Positions 25,872-35,072 are shown, counted from the first letter of the stretch. The stretch is 64,000 bases of DNA from an uncultured Eubacteriales bacterium (GCA_900546695.1 URDX01000001.1:120488-184487); one strand, 5' to 3'. Translations and numbers: made by a program. Notes: generated by a model from the sequence alone, not told the origin.

Positions 25872-27071
25872 TCAGCGTTTTTTCGATTCTGAGCCGCGCC
25901 CGAGGCGGTCGAATGCGAGGAGTCCGACGAGCATCAGCGACGGAAAGATTATAGCAGAGAGAATACCTACGCGGAGGTCGCCGCCGACCGCGCCCGAAAC
26001 AAAGCCCGCGAGAGTAGGACCGCCCGCGCAGCCGACGTCGCCCGCAAGGGCAAGCATCGCAAACAGCGCCGTTCCGCCGTTCTTTATCGTCGCGGCAGCC
26101 GTACTGTACGTGCCGGGCCAGAGCAGACCGACCGAGAAGCCGCATACGGCACAGCCGAGCAAACCGACGGTCGGGCCCGGAATCAGCACGATAACGAGAT
26201 AGGACGCGAGGCAGAGCACGGTGCTGAGCTTCATAAAGCGTCCGAGCGGAAGCCACTCGCCGCATCTGCCGTAAATAAGCCGCGACAGTCCCATCAGCAG
26301 TGCAAACGCCATCGGTCCCGCGAGGTCGCCGACCGTCTTTGAGACCCCGAGACCGCGCTCCGCAAAAGTCGATGCCCACTGACTGACCGCCTGTTCACTC
26401 GCGCCCGAGCAGAGCATCAGCAGCATCAGCAGCCAAAAGACGGGCATTCGGAACAGCGCTGAGATACCGCAGCCGCCCGTGCCGTCATCGGTCAGCGAGC
26501 ATATCGGCGCTCCCGCAAAAAGGATGATATTAAGCACGGGAATGAGCGCCCACAGCAGCGTCAGATACCGCCAATTTTCGATGCCGAAAAGGGCGAAAAA
26601 CACGGTGGAAAGCAGTACGACGCCGACATGCCCCCAGCAGTAGAAGGAATGGAGCAGGCTCATCGCCTTCTCCTTGTTTTCGGACGGGCACGCCTCGATT
26701 ATCGGGCTGATAAGCACCTCGATGAGCCCGCCTCCGACGGCGTATATCATGACCGAGATGAGTATTCCGACATATGCATCAGGCAGCAGCTCGGGCAGCA
26801 CCGTCAGCGAGACGAGCCCGACCGCAGAGCAGATATGCGCGAGTAGCACCGACGCACGGTAGCCTATTCGGTCGATAAAGCCCGCCGACAGCATGTCGAT
26901 GAGCAGCTGAATGAGAAAGTTGACCGTAATGAGCAGCGTTATCTCGGACAGCGGGATGCCGTAGCTGATTTGAAAGGTCACGAACAGAAGCGGTACGAAA
27001 TTATTGACTATCGCCTGAACGATGTATCCGATAAAACAGGCGTAGGTGGTTCTCTTGTAGTTCGGGTTCAT
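25872..27071 (-). CDS. MFS transporter
   Basis: Twelve-helix secondary transporter of the major facilitator superfamily. The 399-residue product has the A-like loop DRIGYRASVLLAH after helix 2 and a pseudo-repeat in its second half. The N-terminus MNPNYKRTTYACFIGYIVQA resembles sugar or unknown-substrate MFS proteins. ATG 27071 has AAAAGGAA upstream. Monocistronic; the substrate cannot be told. Its 3' end abuts the group II intron fragment. Confidence 0.85.
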   Translation of the reverse strand: MNPNYKRTTYACFIGYIVQAIVNNFVPLLFVTFQISYGIPLSEITLLITVNFLIQLLIDMLSAGFIDRIGYRASVLLAHICSAVGLVSLTVLPELLPDAYVGILISVMIYAVGGGLIEVLISPIIEACPSENKEKAMSLLHSFYCWGHVGVVLLSTVFFALFGIENWRYLTLLWALIPVLNIILFAGAPICSLTDDGTGGCGISALFRMPVFWLLMLLMLCSGASEQAVSQWASTFAERGLGVSKTVGDLAGPMAFALLMGLSRLIYGRCGEWLPLGRFMKLSTVLCLASYLVIVLIPGPTVGLLGCAVCGFSVGLLWPGTYSTAAATIKNGGTALFAMLALAGDVGCAGGPTLAGFVSGAVGGDLRVGILSAIIFPSLMLVGLLAFDRLGRGSESKKR

Positions 27072-27216
27072 GGGACGTTCCTTTTAAAATAAAGCTGTTC
27101 GGAATGCCGTTTGCACTCTGCATTTAAGCCACCATATAATAATATAAAGCAGCGCGCAAGTCAAGACTTTTTCAAGCAAAAAAAGATCTGTCGACATACA
27201 GTCGACAGATCGGCGG

Positions 27217-27498
27217 TTAATCCTTCTTATTTTTGTTCAGAATGCTGTCTGGAATGACCGACATTCCGAGCAGCTCGCTCGGCTCGACCCCGAGTGCATC
27301 CGAAATATTAAAAAGTATTTCGACCGAGAAAGGGCGGACGATGTTCGGCGCTTCTATCGCGCTCAGATGCGAACGGCTCATCATAGCCTTTTCGGCAAGC
27401 TCCTCCTGCGACATACCGCGCAGGCGACGCAGAGTCGAAATAGTGATACCGAGCTGTATAAATCGGTCGCGATTTTTAAATTCAATATCTTTACTCAT
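27217..27498 (-). CDS. XRE-family helix-turn-helix regulator
   Basis: The 93-residue product is essentially one HTH_3 domain (LGITISTLRRLRGMSQEELA, then MMSRSHLSAIE). ATG 27498 has GAGGTG upstream; an upstream in-frame ATG lacks this. It is divergent from the SLOG-like gene across about 160 bp of AT-rich DNA and may repress it. The 3' neighbour on the same strand is the MFS gene start, 145 bp away. Confidence 0.88.
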   Translation of the reverse strand: MSKDIEFKNRDRFIQLGITISTLRRLRGMSQEELAEKAMMSRSHLSAIEAPNIVRPFSVEILFNISDALGVEPSELLGMSVIPDSILNKNKKD

Positions 27499-27656
27499 AT
27501 CGTGCACCTCATTAGCATGCAATAATTATAAATTATTATTTCAGTTAATGCTGTTCTTGATATAAAGCTATTGACTAATATTTAGAGCAATAATATAATA
27601 TTATAAAGCGACAAGCTGTTTCTTCCCATTTAATTTTATTTTATGGCGGTAAAAAA

Positions 27657-28160
27657 ATGACATGTTGTTTTATAGGGCACAGAAAAATTGTTGTTACAAC
27701 GGCTTTAGAGCATACCTTAAACAATATAATTATTCGCCTAATTAAAATCGGCGTTAATGAATTTGTTTTCGGTGACCACTCTGATTTTGACGATATTTGT
27801 TATAATATTGTTTCCGAATTGAGAAAATTATATCCGCACATCCGCAGAATAAAATACAGAAAGGATTATCCCCATGTTAAAACCGGCGATTATTCAATGC
27901 AATTTCTTATAGGTGGGTATGAGGACTGTTTCTTTCCTGCCGGAACAGAAAAAGCCGGCAGAGCCGCATATGTGGAAAGAAACCAAGCAATGATTCGCCA
28001 TAGTGACTACTGTGTTTTTTATATCTCCGAAAAATATGTACAAAACCATAGCACGGATAGAAAAAGCGGCACTAAGATTGCCTTTGATTATGCAAAATCA
28101 AAGCATAAAAATATTATAAATGTACTCGATTACATACAAAAACCCGACCCGTCGACATAA
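27657..28160 (+). CDS. SLOG-family (DUF1273/YpsA-like) protein
   Basis: The 167-residue product begins MTCCFIGHRK, the CFxGHR signature of the SLOG/YpsA nucleotide-binding fold, and continues with a Rossmann-like core including a SDYCVFYIS strand and a GTKIAFDYAK helix. SLOG proteins bind or make nucleotide signals and are common in defence and plasmid loci. Base composition is clearly AT-rich (roughly 35-40% GC by eye) against about 60% nearby, a sign of transfer. Paired divergently with the XRE gene. Confidence 0.75.
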   Translation: MTCCFIGHRKIVVTTALEHTLNNIIIRLIKIGVNEFVFGDHSDFDDICYNIVSELRKLYPHIRRIKYRKDYPHVKTGDYSMQFLIGGYEDCFFPAGTEKAGRAAYVERNQAMIRHSDYCVFYISEKYVQNHSTDRKSGTKIAFDYAKSKHKNIINVLDYIQKPDPST

Positions 28161-28180
28161 ATCGGCAGGTCGGGTCATTA
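28142..28180 (+). terminator. hairpin at the 3' end of the SLOG gene
   Basis: ACCCGACC pairs with GGTCGGGT (28168-28175) with an inner partly pairing loop. It overlaps the stop codon; only a short T run follows. Confidence 0.5.
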
Positions 28181-28186
28181 TTCGAT

Positions 28187-28245
28187 TATCGGCTCTTATT
28201 TGACATATCGGCTCTTATTTGACATATCGGTTCTTATTTGACCTG
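28187..28245. repeat. 19-bp tandem repeat between SLOG and DUF4340 genes
   Basis: TATCGGCTCTTATTTGACA occurs twice exactly (28187-28205 and 28206-28224), then once with two changes (28225-28243), then partially into the DUF4340 stop region. Confidence 0.9.
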
Positions 28246-29850
28246 TCAGCTCTTAGCCCAAGAATCGACATCAAGCCCCGAGAGGACCTTTTCGCAGTCG
28301 GAGATGACCTTTTCGACGCTGTCGGCAAGGACATAGAACTCGCCCTCTCCGTTGACTGTATAGAAGCAGCGGCGGGCGGAATAGCGATAGAAGCTGTACT
28401 CGGTCTCCTCACCGCTGCGCAGCTTTATCGTAAACGAGAGCAGCAGGTCGTCGGTCGAGCGGGAGTCGGTATGGTCCTGAAGAGTTATCAGGAGCATTGA
28501 GCGGTACATGCTGCGGAAGTTATACAGCTCGTTTTCGTTAAACGCTCTGCCCACGCTGTCCGCGGTCACGCTGAGCGTGCCTTCCGAATCAACCGAGAAA
28601 CGGAAGATCTCGTTTATCTCGCCCGAGCGTATGGAGAGCTCGGAGATGTCGGTTATCGCGGTATTAAGCAGTGCATGATCGACATAGCTGAGCACATCGT
28701 AATCGAGAAAGTCGAGGTCGCCGGGCTCGAACGCAACAATGATATTCCAGAGTGCAGAGTACGCATAGCGGTAGCCGTCGTCCGTGAGCGGACCGAAGAA
28801 CACGTAGCTCTCGGTATCGTTATAGCTGTAGTGGAGGACGGTAAGCTCGCCGTCAAGACCGTACTCTGCAAGCGTATCGTCGCCGAACAGCGCACGCATG
28901 AGCAGCCTCAGCTGTGTGACGCACGCCTGCTGATACTCGAGCGCGTCCATATCGGAGGACACCGAATGCCCTATGCGGCTGACCCCTTCGATAAGCTCGC
29001 GGGTGGTGTCGTCCGCATCCCTCAGCAGGTCGCTCAGCTCCGGCCCGAGCTCGACCGCGCCCTTGCCCGCGAATTCGGTAAACTTCGAAAGGATGGTGCC
29101 GAGCGTGTCGGCGCTTGCGTTATAGCCCTGCGGCGCTTTCGTCGCGTAGCCGCTCGTGCCGTCCTCGCTCGCCGTGTAGTCGACCCATATTTTCATCTCA
29201 TCGCCGCGCATGATATAGAAATCCTTAACGGCGTAGTACTTCGTTGACGACAGCGGATAGGTCACCATCGAATGAGCCATTGCATTGACGGGCGCGAGCA
29301 GTGTGGTGCGCGCGTCCGACGCGATAATATAGACCGCATCCCTTCCCTCGAGCCGCGCGTAATAGCCGCCAGCAGTCGGGATAAGATCACCGATATAGAC
29401 CTTGTATTCCGCTCCGCCGACCGACCTTATCACATAGTATGCGCAGTCGCCCGTCAGACCGTACTCTGCGAGCGCATCGCCCGTGCAGCTGTCGCTGACC
29501 CTGTCGAGCGTAGCGGAATAGCCCGCCGCAACGACAAGCGAGGAGAACGCCGATTTATTGTACGGAACGCTCTCATGGTCGCGGATGTAGAAGTTTCCGT
29601 CATCCGCCTTGTACATCTCCCAGTCGCCGTAGCTGTTATGCACCGAGATGCTTGCGATATTCGACTGCTCTATGCGCTCGAACATCATGATATAGCCGCT
29701 CGAATCCATAAGCTCACCCGGAAGCAGTGCGGTATCGTCGAAGGGCTCATCGGTCCGCAGCAGCGGCGAGAGCACCGCGAAATAGAGCACGGCGAGCACC
29801 GCAACGATCGCGAGCAGTATGATGGCGAGCTTTTTTCTTTTCTCTGTCAT
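28246..29850 (-). CDS. DUF4340 protein of a Gld-type ABC system
   Basis: Membrane-anchored extracytoplasmic protein that accompanies GldG-type ABC systems. The 534-residue product has one N-terminal membrane segment (about 8-28) and a large outer domain with repeated beta-rich DUF4340 modules (YGDWEMYKADDGNFYIRD, AEYGLTGDCAYYVI, LAEYGLDGELTVL). ATG 29850 overlaps the GldG-like stop by 4 bp and has AGGAGAAAG before it. Last gene of the operon. Function unknown; perhaps part of a surface export complex. Confidence 0.85.
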   Translation of the reverse strand: MTEKRKKLAIILLAIVAVLAVLYFAVLSPLLRTDEPFDDTALLPGELMDSSGYIMMFERIEQSNIASISVHNSYGDWEMYKADDGNFYIRDHESVPYNKSAFSSLVVAAGYSATLDRVSDSCTGDALAEYGLTGDCAYYVIRSVGGAEYKVYIGDLIPTAGGYYARLEGRDAVYIIASDARTTLLAPVNAMAHSMVTYPLSSTKYYAVKDFYIMRGDEMKIWVDYTASEDGTSGYATKAPQGYNASADTLGTILSKFTEFAGKGAVELGPELSDLLRDADDTTRELIEGVSRIGHSVSSDMDALEYQQACVTQLRLLMRALFGDDTLAEYGLDGELTVLHYSYNDTESYVFFGPLTDDGYRYAYSALWNIIVAFEPGDLDFLDYDVLSYVDHALLNTAITDISELSIRSGEINEIFRFSVDSEGTLSVTADSVGRAFNENELYNFRSMYRSMLLITLQDHTDSRSTDDLLLSFTIKLRSGEETEYSFYRYSARRCFYTVNGEGEFYVLADSVEKVISDCEKVLSGLDVDSWAKS

Positions 29851-31352
29851 AACCGCTTTCTCCTGACATAAACGACGATTCCGACGACCGTGACGGTGAC
29901 GGGCAGCAGCGTTGCGAGAACGACCGTCCATGCATACGCCTCGCCCGTGGTGATATCAAGCTCGTTGTTGTCGAAAATCTTGAACTCGATGCCGTTCGGC
30001 ACGGTGACCTTGCCCATGGTTTTCATCGCCGAATAAAGCAGCTCAACGTTTCCGTAGGTGCTGCTGCCGATATACTTTTCGGAGACAAACTCGGTGGTGC
30101 CGCAGGCAAGAACGTAGTTGCGGTGCGCCTCGTTGTCGATGTAGCGCAGCTCGGTGGTAAAGGTCATGAGCGGCTGAGAGCCGGTCGATTCGACCTCATC
30201 GCTGCCGAATGCGCAGGTATACGACTCGGGCGAGGATAGCAGAACATTCGAGACGGTGCGTGTGCCCTGGTCGATGGTCTTTTCCTCTGTCTCGTAGGTC
30301 GAGATAACTGGCATCGCGTTGGTGACGATGGATTTCGGAACGTTATCGAGGGTACGCATGCTCTTTGTGAGCGTTGCGCCGCTGTCCTCGGTCTCATAGA
30401 CCGAGACAAGCGCCGTGCCGCTGACGTTTATGCTGTTGACCTTATCGTAAACGACCGAATCGCCGAACGATATTCCCCACTCGGAAAGCAGCTCGTCGAG
30501 GGCGAAGAAATCGTTCTTAGAGCGTGCGCTCGAGTCCATGAACACCATCATGCTGCCGATGCTGTCGAGAAAATCGTCGACCTTCTTTATCTCGTCGACA
30601 TCCGCCCCGTAGCCCGCAAAATCGTACTGCGGACCGTTGATTATCAGCAGCTGCGCGCGCTCGTAGTCGATATCCTCGAGCTGGAGATCTATCTCGCGGA
30701 CCTCGTAGCCCGCCTCGTCGAGCAGCTTCCAGAGCGCGGAGGTATCGGTCGTCTCACCGTGATTCTTTGTAAAGTACGCGATGGGATTATCGCCCGTCAT
30801 GCTGAGTATGGCGGTGGTAATCTTGTACTCCGCGTTGAGCGCGTAGGGCTCATTAGTCTCGTCTAGCGTATAGAAGCTGTCGGTAGTAAAGACGCGGTAG
30901 TCGCCCGTCGTGTCGTTTGTGATAATGACGCTGTTTGTACGTATCTTAGAGCCCGATGTGGTACGGAAGGCGCTTATCTCGCCGGGGTGCGCGTTGACGT
31001 CGATATATTCTATCGAGACAAAGTCGAATGCGGAGGCGTAGAGCAGCGCGCTCTGATGCACGAGCTTTGAGTAATACGAGCTCTCGAGCTCGCCCTCATC
31101 GGAGCAGAATATGATGCGAATGTGCACATCGTCCCGGTCGGCGAGCGGGTCGAGCAGCGCGTGCGTGCTGTCCGAGATGGAGTACAGCCCCTCCGTCGTC
31201 ATGTCGATATACCATTTAAAGTTAGTCGCGAGCGCGGAAAAGATAACGTTGACTATAACGACCATCGCGATGACCGCCGCCGTCAGCAGCACCGCCGTGC
31301 CGCCGTAGCGGAGTCTGCGGCTCTTACCGCTCGGTTTCTTTTTATTTTCCAT
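29847..31352 (-). CDS. GldG-family ABC-associated protein
   Basis: Auxiliary component of a GldA/GldF/GldG-like ABC system. The 501-residue product has an N-terminal membrane helix (about 17-39), a long outer region with DVNAHPGEISAFR and an ABC_transp_aux-like segment (AYFTKNHGET, LLIINGPQYDFAGYG, MVFMDSSARSKNDFFALDELL), and a C-terminal helix (about 475-497) followed by RRKRL. In Bacteroidetes this family supports gliding; in Clostridia its role is unknown. It starts 12 bp after the permease gene. Confidence 0.85.
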   Translation of the reverse strand: MENKKKPSGKSRRLRYGGTAVLLTAAVIAMVVIVNVIFSALATNFKWYIDMTTEGLYSISDSTHALLDPLADRDDVHIRIIFCSDEGELESSYYSKLVHQSALLYASAFDFVSIEYIDVNAHPGEISAFRTTSGSKIRTNSVIITNDTTGDYRVFTTDSFYTLDETNEPYALNAEYKITTAILSMTGDNPIAYFTKNHGETTDTSALWKLLDEAGYEVREIDLQLEDIDYERAQLLIINGPQYDFAGYGADVDEIKKVDDFLDSIGSMMVFMDSSARSKNDFFALDELLSEWGISFGDSVVYDKVNSINVSGTALVSVYETEDSGATLTKSMRTLDNVPKSIVTNAMPVISTYETEEKTIDQGTRTVSNVLLSSPESYTCAFGSDEVESTGSQPLMTFTTELRYIDNEAHRNYVLACGTTEFVSEKYIGSSTYGNVELLYSAMKTMGKVTVPNGIEFKIFDNNELDITTGEAYAWTVVLATLLPVTVTVVGIVVYVRRKRL

Positions 31353-31364
31353 TGCCTTGCCTCC

Positions 31365-32102
31365 TTATGCCCAACGGCGCTTCTCGTACACGCGGACGGT
31401 GACGAAAAGGAACACGAAGGTTATGGACAGATAGTAGATAATCGCGTTGAAATCAAACACGCCGTACGAGAAATTCTGAAAACGGCTGTATATCGAGAGC
31501 CACGAGAGCACCGAGCGGAGCGGCGCATACGATATCACCGAATTCAGCATGCCGCAGCAGAGGCAGAATACGAGGATGGCGATGGTCGCGATAACCGCGG
31601 TTATCTGATGCTCCGTGAGCGAGGATACGAAAACGCCGACGGCAATAAACGCCGCGCCGAGCAGCAGCACCGCTATCGAATAGCCGACGAGTATCGCCGT
31701 GTTCTTCTCGGTAACGACGCCGCTCGTATCGTTGTAGATATAGAGCAGCAGAAAGTCGAGCGCCGATACGGCATACGTCCCCGCAAAGACGGTATACGCC
31801 GCGAGAAACTTAGCACCCACCATTCCGCCGATGGAGACGGGCGCGGTGAGCAGCAGCTGCTCGGTTTTCATTCTCCTGTCGTCCGCAAACAGACGCATTG
31901 TCAGCAGCGGGAGCAGGAAGGAAAAGCCGAATATCAGCACGGTAAAATAGGTCCCGATGTCCGCGCTGCCGCCCGATATGGCGGTGAGCAGCGTCGTATA
32001 TGCAAACAGCACGCCGCTGAGCACAAGATACACGGCTACGAAAACATAGCCTATCGGAGAGGTAAAATATGAGCGCAGCTCGCGCTTATAGATAGCCTTC
32101 AT
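31365..32102 (-). CDS. ABC transporter permease, GldF/NosY type
   Basis: Membrane subunit of the same system. The 245 residues show six hydrophobic segments and begin MKAIYKRELRSYFTSPIGYV, the typical cytoplasmic start of ABC-2 permeases. Start overlaps the ATPase gene stop by 4 bp. With the two auxiliary proteins it forms the membrane complex energised by the upstream ATPase. Confidence 0.9.
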   Translation of the reverse strand: MKAIYKRELRSYFTSPIGYVFVAVYLVLSGVLFAYTTLLTAISGGSADIGTYFTVLIFGFSFLLPLLTMRLFADDRRMKTEQLLLTAPVSIGGMVGAKFLAAYTVFAGTYAVSALDFLLLYIYNDTSGVVTEKNTAILVGYSIAVLLLGAAFIAVGVFVSSLTEHQITAVIATIAILVFCLCCGMLNSVISYAPLRSVLSWLSIYSRFQNFSYGVFDFNAIIYYLSITFVFLFVTVRVYEKRRWA

Positions 32103-33076
32103 CTGCCGTCTCTCCTTCCGTTTTTGCCGACCCTGCCCCGCGTTTCCTCGCGCCGCCCGGTCATGCTTACAAATATATCCTCAAGACTTGCGCCGAGAGC
32201 CTCCGAGCCGATAAGCGGCCAGCCCTTCTGCGCGAGCATATAGAACATCGGCTTGCGAATATCGATCGCCGCCTCGCTCTCGACAAGGTAGGTAGTGCTG
32301 TCGTCGCCCTCCGTCATGACGCTGACCGACTTTACGCCCGGCAGCGCCCGCAGCTCCGCGGTAACGCTGTCGCGCGGTCCGCAGATAATGACGCTCGTGC
32401 GTCGGTTTCCGCCGCCGATATCCGAGATATCCGCCGTGCGCTCGTCCGCGAGCACCTTGCCCTTGTTCATTATGATAACGCGGTCGCATACCGCCTGCGC
32501 CTCACCGAGCAGATGGGTGGATAGCAGCACCGAATGGTTGCGCCCGAGCGTTCGTATCAGGTTTCTTATCTCGATTATCTGACGCGGGTCGAGTCCGACG
32601 GTCGGCTCGTCGAGGATGATTATCCTCGGATTTCCGACCAGCGCGGAGGCGATACCGACGCGCTGCTTATAGCCCTTTGACAGGCTCGAGATGAGTCTGC
32701 CGCGAACATCCGCAAGCTTTACCACCTCGCATATCTCCGCGAGATGCTTCTTTCGGTTAAAGGTGCAGCCGCGCAGCTCGTAGACAAACCCGAGATACTC
32801 GAGCACCGTCATGTCGGGATAGAGCGGCGGCACCTCGGGCAGATAGCCGATGAGCTTTTTCGCCTCAAAGGCGTTCTCGAGAATATCGTAGCCGCAGATG
32901 TTTACCGTGCCGTCGGTCGCGGAGAGGTAGCCGGTCATTATGTTCATGACCGTTGATTTTCCCGCCCCGTTCGGTCCGAGCAGACCGACTATCTCGCCGT
33001 CTCCTATCTCAAAGCTGACGCCGTCGAGCGCCCGCTTGTTTCCGTAATTCTTGACCAGGCTTTCAACCTTAATCAT
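32099..33076 (-). CDS. ABC transporter ATP-binding protein, GldA/NatA type
   Basis: First gene of the four-gene operon. The 325-residue product has Walker A GPNGAGKST, Q-loop region VPPLYPDMTVLEY, signature SLSKGYKQRV, Walker B IIILDEPTVGLD and H-loop STHL, plus a C-terminal regulatory region (about 225-310) as in GldA/CcmA. GGAAAGGA precedes ATG 33076. The end is a basic tail. Confidence 0.92.
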   Translation of the reverse strand: MIKVESLVKNYGNKRALDGVSFEIGDGEIVGLLGPNGAGKSTVMNIMTGYLSATDGTVNICGYDILENAFEAKKLIGYLPEVPPLYPDMTVLEYLGFVYELRGCTFNRKKHLAEICEVVKLADVRGRLISSLSKGYKQRVGIASALVGNPRIIILDEPTVGLDPRQIIEIRNLIRTLGRNHSVLLSTHLLGEAQAVCDRVIIMNKGKVLADERTADISDIGGGNRRTSVIICGPRDSVTAELRALPGVKSVSVMTEGDDSTTYLVESEAAIDIRKPMFYMLAQKGWPLIGSEALGASLEDIFVSMTGRREETRGRVGKNGRRDGR

Positions 33077-33304
33077 ATCAGGATTCCTTTCCGGGGAGCC
33101 GCGTGCCTCTGCTCCGCGCCCCTCGCCTCGAATATTTACAATCGGTCGTATTGTAGCACAAAATTATAAAGAAAGTATTAATAAGTACACCGCGCTATGG
33201 TAATTACGGATAAATTTTTCTCCCTCTCGGCACAAAACGGCCGCCGCCCCGCCCCGCCGCACAACCCGCATGCCGCCGCGCATCCCGTGACATTTCAAGC
33301 ACAC

Positions 33305-33373
33305 AAAAAGCAGCGGCTGTTTTTGCCCGAGCGAGGAAAGGTCCTTGCCGCCGGGTAGGACCGTCGCTTTTTT
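33305..33373 (+). terminator. terminator-like hairpin in the 410-bp gap before the peptide-maturase remnant
   Basis: AAAGGTCC (about 33337) pairs with GGACC (33357-33362) and is followed by GTCGC and six T. Upstream, AGCAGCGGC could pair with part of the loop GCCGCC, giving an alternative fold. This looks like a leader or ncRNA end. No ORF is supported elsewhere in 33077-33487. Confidence 0.45.
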
Positions 33374-33487
33374 GCATTTCGTGCCGTTTTTAATACATCT
33401 CGTGCCTAAATCCGCACAGAGCGCGAAAAATGTGCAATAATATAGACAGCAAAGAAACAAGCCTTGACACATGCGGAAAGGAACGGG

Positions 33488-33766
33488 ATGATGATTTACA
33501 AGTCCTCGCAGTTCAACTATTCTTTTCATGACGGCGACGAATTGCTAATGGTCAATTTTAAGAAAGGACTGTCTACGTTCACCACCGTAACAGGGGATGA
33601 CATCATATCAATCCGAGACTATCTGTCCGCAGACACCGTAAATATCGACACACCTACGGAAGTCGGGCATGTCCTGATCGACAATGGCTTTCTGATACCG
33701 TTTGATACCGATGAAAATAAAGAAGTCGAGATGCTTCAGTCGCGGTCTTTGATTGCGGCAGCATAG
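33488..33766 (+). pseudogene. N-terminal remnant of a radical SAM peptide maturase
   Basis: The ORF from ATG 33488 (AAAGGA ahead) encodes YKSSQFNYSFHDGDELLMVNF and, later, DNGFLIPFDTDENKEVEM. This is the pattern of the peptide-recognition head found before the radical SAM core of SPASM-type maturases: a KxSxYN start, LLxNxxxG, and GFLVPxDxDE at about residue 75. The CxxxCxxC core is missing. The frame ends ten codons later at a junction with an ABC transporter C-terminus in another frame. I read it as the result of an internal deletion. Confidence 0.6.
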
Positions 33767-33855
33767 TGCAGAGCGGCACGCATGATGATCTGCTCGGCGA
33801 CGAGCGCGGAAAATACTTCGAGCTGTGGAATGCCCAGGCGCAGTATTACGTCTGA
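33745..33855 (+). pseudogene. C-terminal remnant of an ABC exporter ATPase
   Basis: In the +2 frame relative to the preceding remnant, 36 codons encode VFDCGSIVQSGTHDDLLGDE then RGKYFELWNAQAQYYV and stop. This is the end of an ABC exporter nucleotide-binding domain (G-IVESGTHDELL pattern after the H-loop, then Y-LW-AQ-Y). No Walker or signature motif remains. Together with the radical SAM remnant it marks a collapsed peptide maturation and export operon. Confidence 0.75.
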
Positions 33856-34121
33856 TGCGGCAGGCGGGGACTTCCGACACCACCGCCGGCACGACGGTAT
33901 CGACAGCGTCTGCGCAGCGCACGCAGCGGTATCGGCAGTGTCTGCATCTGCGCAGCGCACGCGCATAACACCGGCACATCGCCCGAATATGTCACGAAGG
34001 TATGAAGTATACACCGAGGTGTCACAGTTATTTAATACTCCTTTGTTCATACCCCAACCGCAAGATTTCCGATATGCATACAACGATTTCTGCCGTATGC
34101 AAACCGATTGCAAAGGTAAAC

Positions 34122-34162
34122 AGCGGCGCAGCACCCCGACCTTTCCCTGGTGCTGCGCCGCT
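34122..34162. repeat. 14-bp stem hairpin in the 440-bp gap before rsmG
   Basis: AGCGGCGCAGCACC and GGTGCTGCGCCGCT are perfect inverted repeats around 13 bases. No T run follows. The rest of 33856-34279 holds no supported gene; 33991-34110 reads MSRRYEVYTEVSQLFNTPLF in one frame and may be another decayed ORF. Confidence 0.6.
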
Positions 34163-34279
34163 GCGCTTTATATGGTTTTACCGATCCGCCGTGACACGAA
34201 GTACGTTTCGTGCGCCCCCCGTACAGCTACACGCGCCGAAAGCTCGCCGTGACGCAAGAGCAGCCGCAGGCAGAAACCT

Positions 34280-34312
34280 CCGCCGTGACGCAGGGTCACA
34301 GCGGTTTTTTTG
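34280..34312 (+). terminator. plus-strand terminator overlapping the rsmG 3' end
   Basis: CCGCCGTGAC pairs with GTCACAGCGG with one mismatch, followed by seven T on the plus strand. It overlaps the rsmG stop codon and would stop readthrough from the decayed peptide locus. Confidence 0.65.
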
Positions 34313-35072
34313 TTATCTTTGCAAACTGACGCGGGTACTGCGGCGGGGTGTGTCCGCACTTTTCTATCACAAAAAGCGGATGGCGCAGCCTCTCGTCACC
34401 GAGCGCGATAACCGTCTCATGCTCAGCCGAAAAAACGCCGCCGAGCTTATGTATCGCGCCGTCGGACGCTACAAGCTCCTCCCTGCCCGATGGGCCCTTC
34501 ATAGCTGCGAAGCACCCGCCCACACGGACAAGCGGCAGACAGAGCTCGCAGAGCACGGGAAGCGCCGCAACGGCGCGGGAAACGACAACATCAAAACGCT
34601 CTCGCAGCGCGCCGCCCTCGCCTCCGAGCTCTTCGGCTCTGCCGCTTATCGCGCGAAAGCCGTCAAGCCCGAGCCGTGCCGCTCCCTCCGCGACGTAAGC
34701 TATCTTTTTAGCCGTGCTGTCAAGCGCGGTGATACTCAAATCGGGGCGCACTATCGCCAGCGGCAGCGCGGGAAAGCCCCCGCCCGTGCCGACATCGCAG
34801 ACCGTACAGCCCTGCGGCAGATACGGCGCAACTGCGGCAGAATCGACAAAGTGCTTTGCGATTATCTCGTCTATGCTGCGGATGGCGGTGACGTTCAGTC
34901 TGCTGCCCTCGTCGAGCATATAGCCGAGCAGCGTATAAAACCGCTCCTCCGCCTCCGATGTCAGCAGCTCGCCGAGCCCCGCCGCAGAAAAGCTCTCCCG
35001 CATCAACGCGAAAAACTCCTCCCTCTCGGGCAGCAGCGGCAGCTGTCTTGTCTTTTTTTCTTCCGTACTCAT
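34296..35072 (-). CDS. rsmG: 16S rRNA (guanine-527-N7)-methyltransferase
   Basis: SAM-dependent methylation of 16S rRNA. The 258-residue product has the GidB motifs: NVTAIRS with ...IIAKHFVDSA, then VCDVGTGGGFPALPLAI (SAM binding) and VVSRAVAALPVLCELCLPLV. It lies downstream of mnmG on the same strand, the usual order. The gap of 78 bp to mnmG is filled with a tandem repeat. ATG 35072 lies within a T/C-poor context with weak ribosome site, perhaps because the repeat replaced the leader. Confidence 0.95.
   Translation of the reverse strand: MSTEEKKTRQLPLLPEREEFFALMRESFSAAGLGELLTSEAEERFYTLLGYMLDEGSRLNVTAIRSIDEIIAKHFVDSAAVAPYLPQGCTVCDVGTGGGFPALPLAIVRPDLSITALDSTAKKIAYVAEGAARLGLDGFRAISGRAEELGGEGGALRERFDVVVSRAVAALPVLCELCLPLVRVGGCFAAMKGPSGREELVASDGAIHKLGGVFSAEHETVIALGDERLRHPLFVIEKCGHTPPQYPRQFAKITKKPL

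Noticed and set aside
28187..28245. possible CRISPR array
   Set aside because: Units are directly adjacent with no spacers and only 19 bp; no cas genes in the window.
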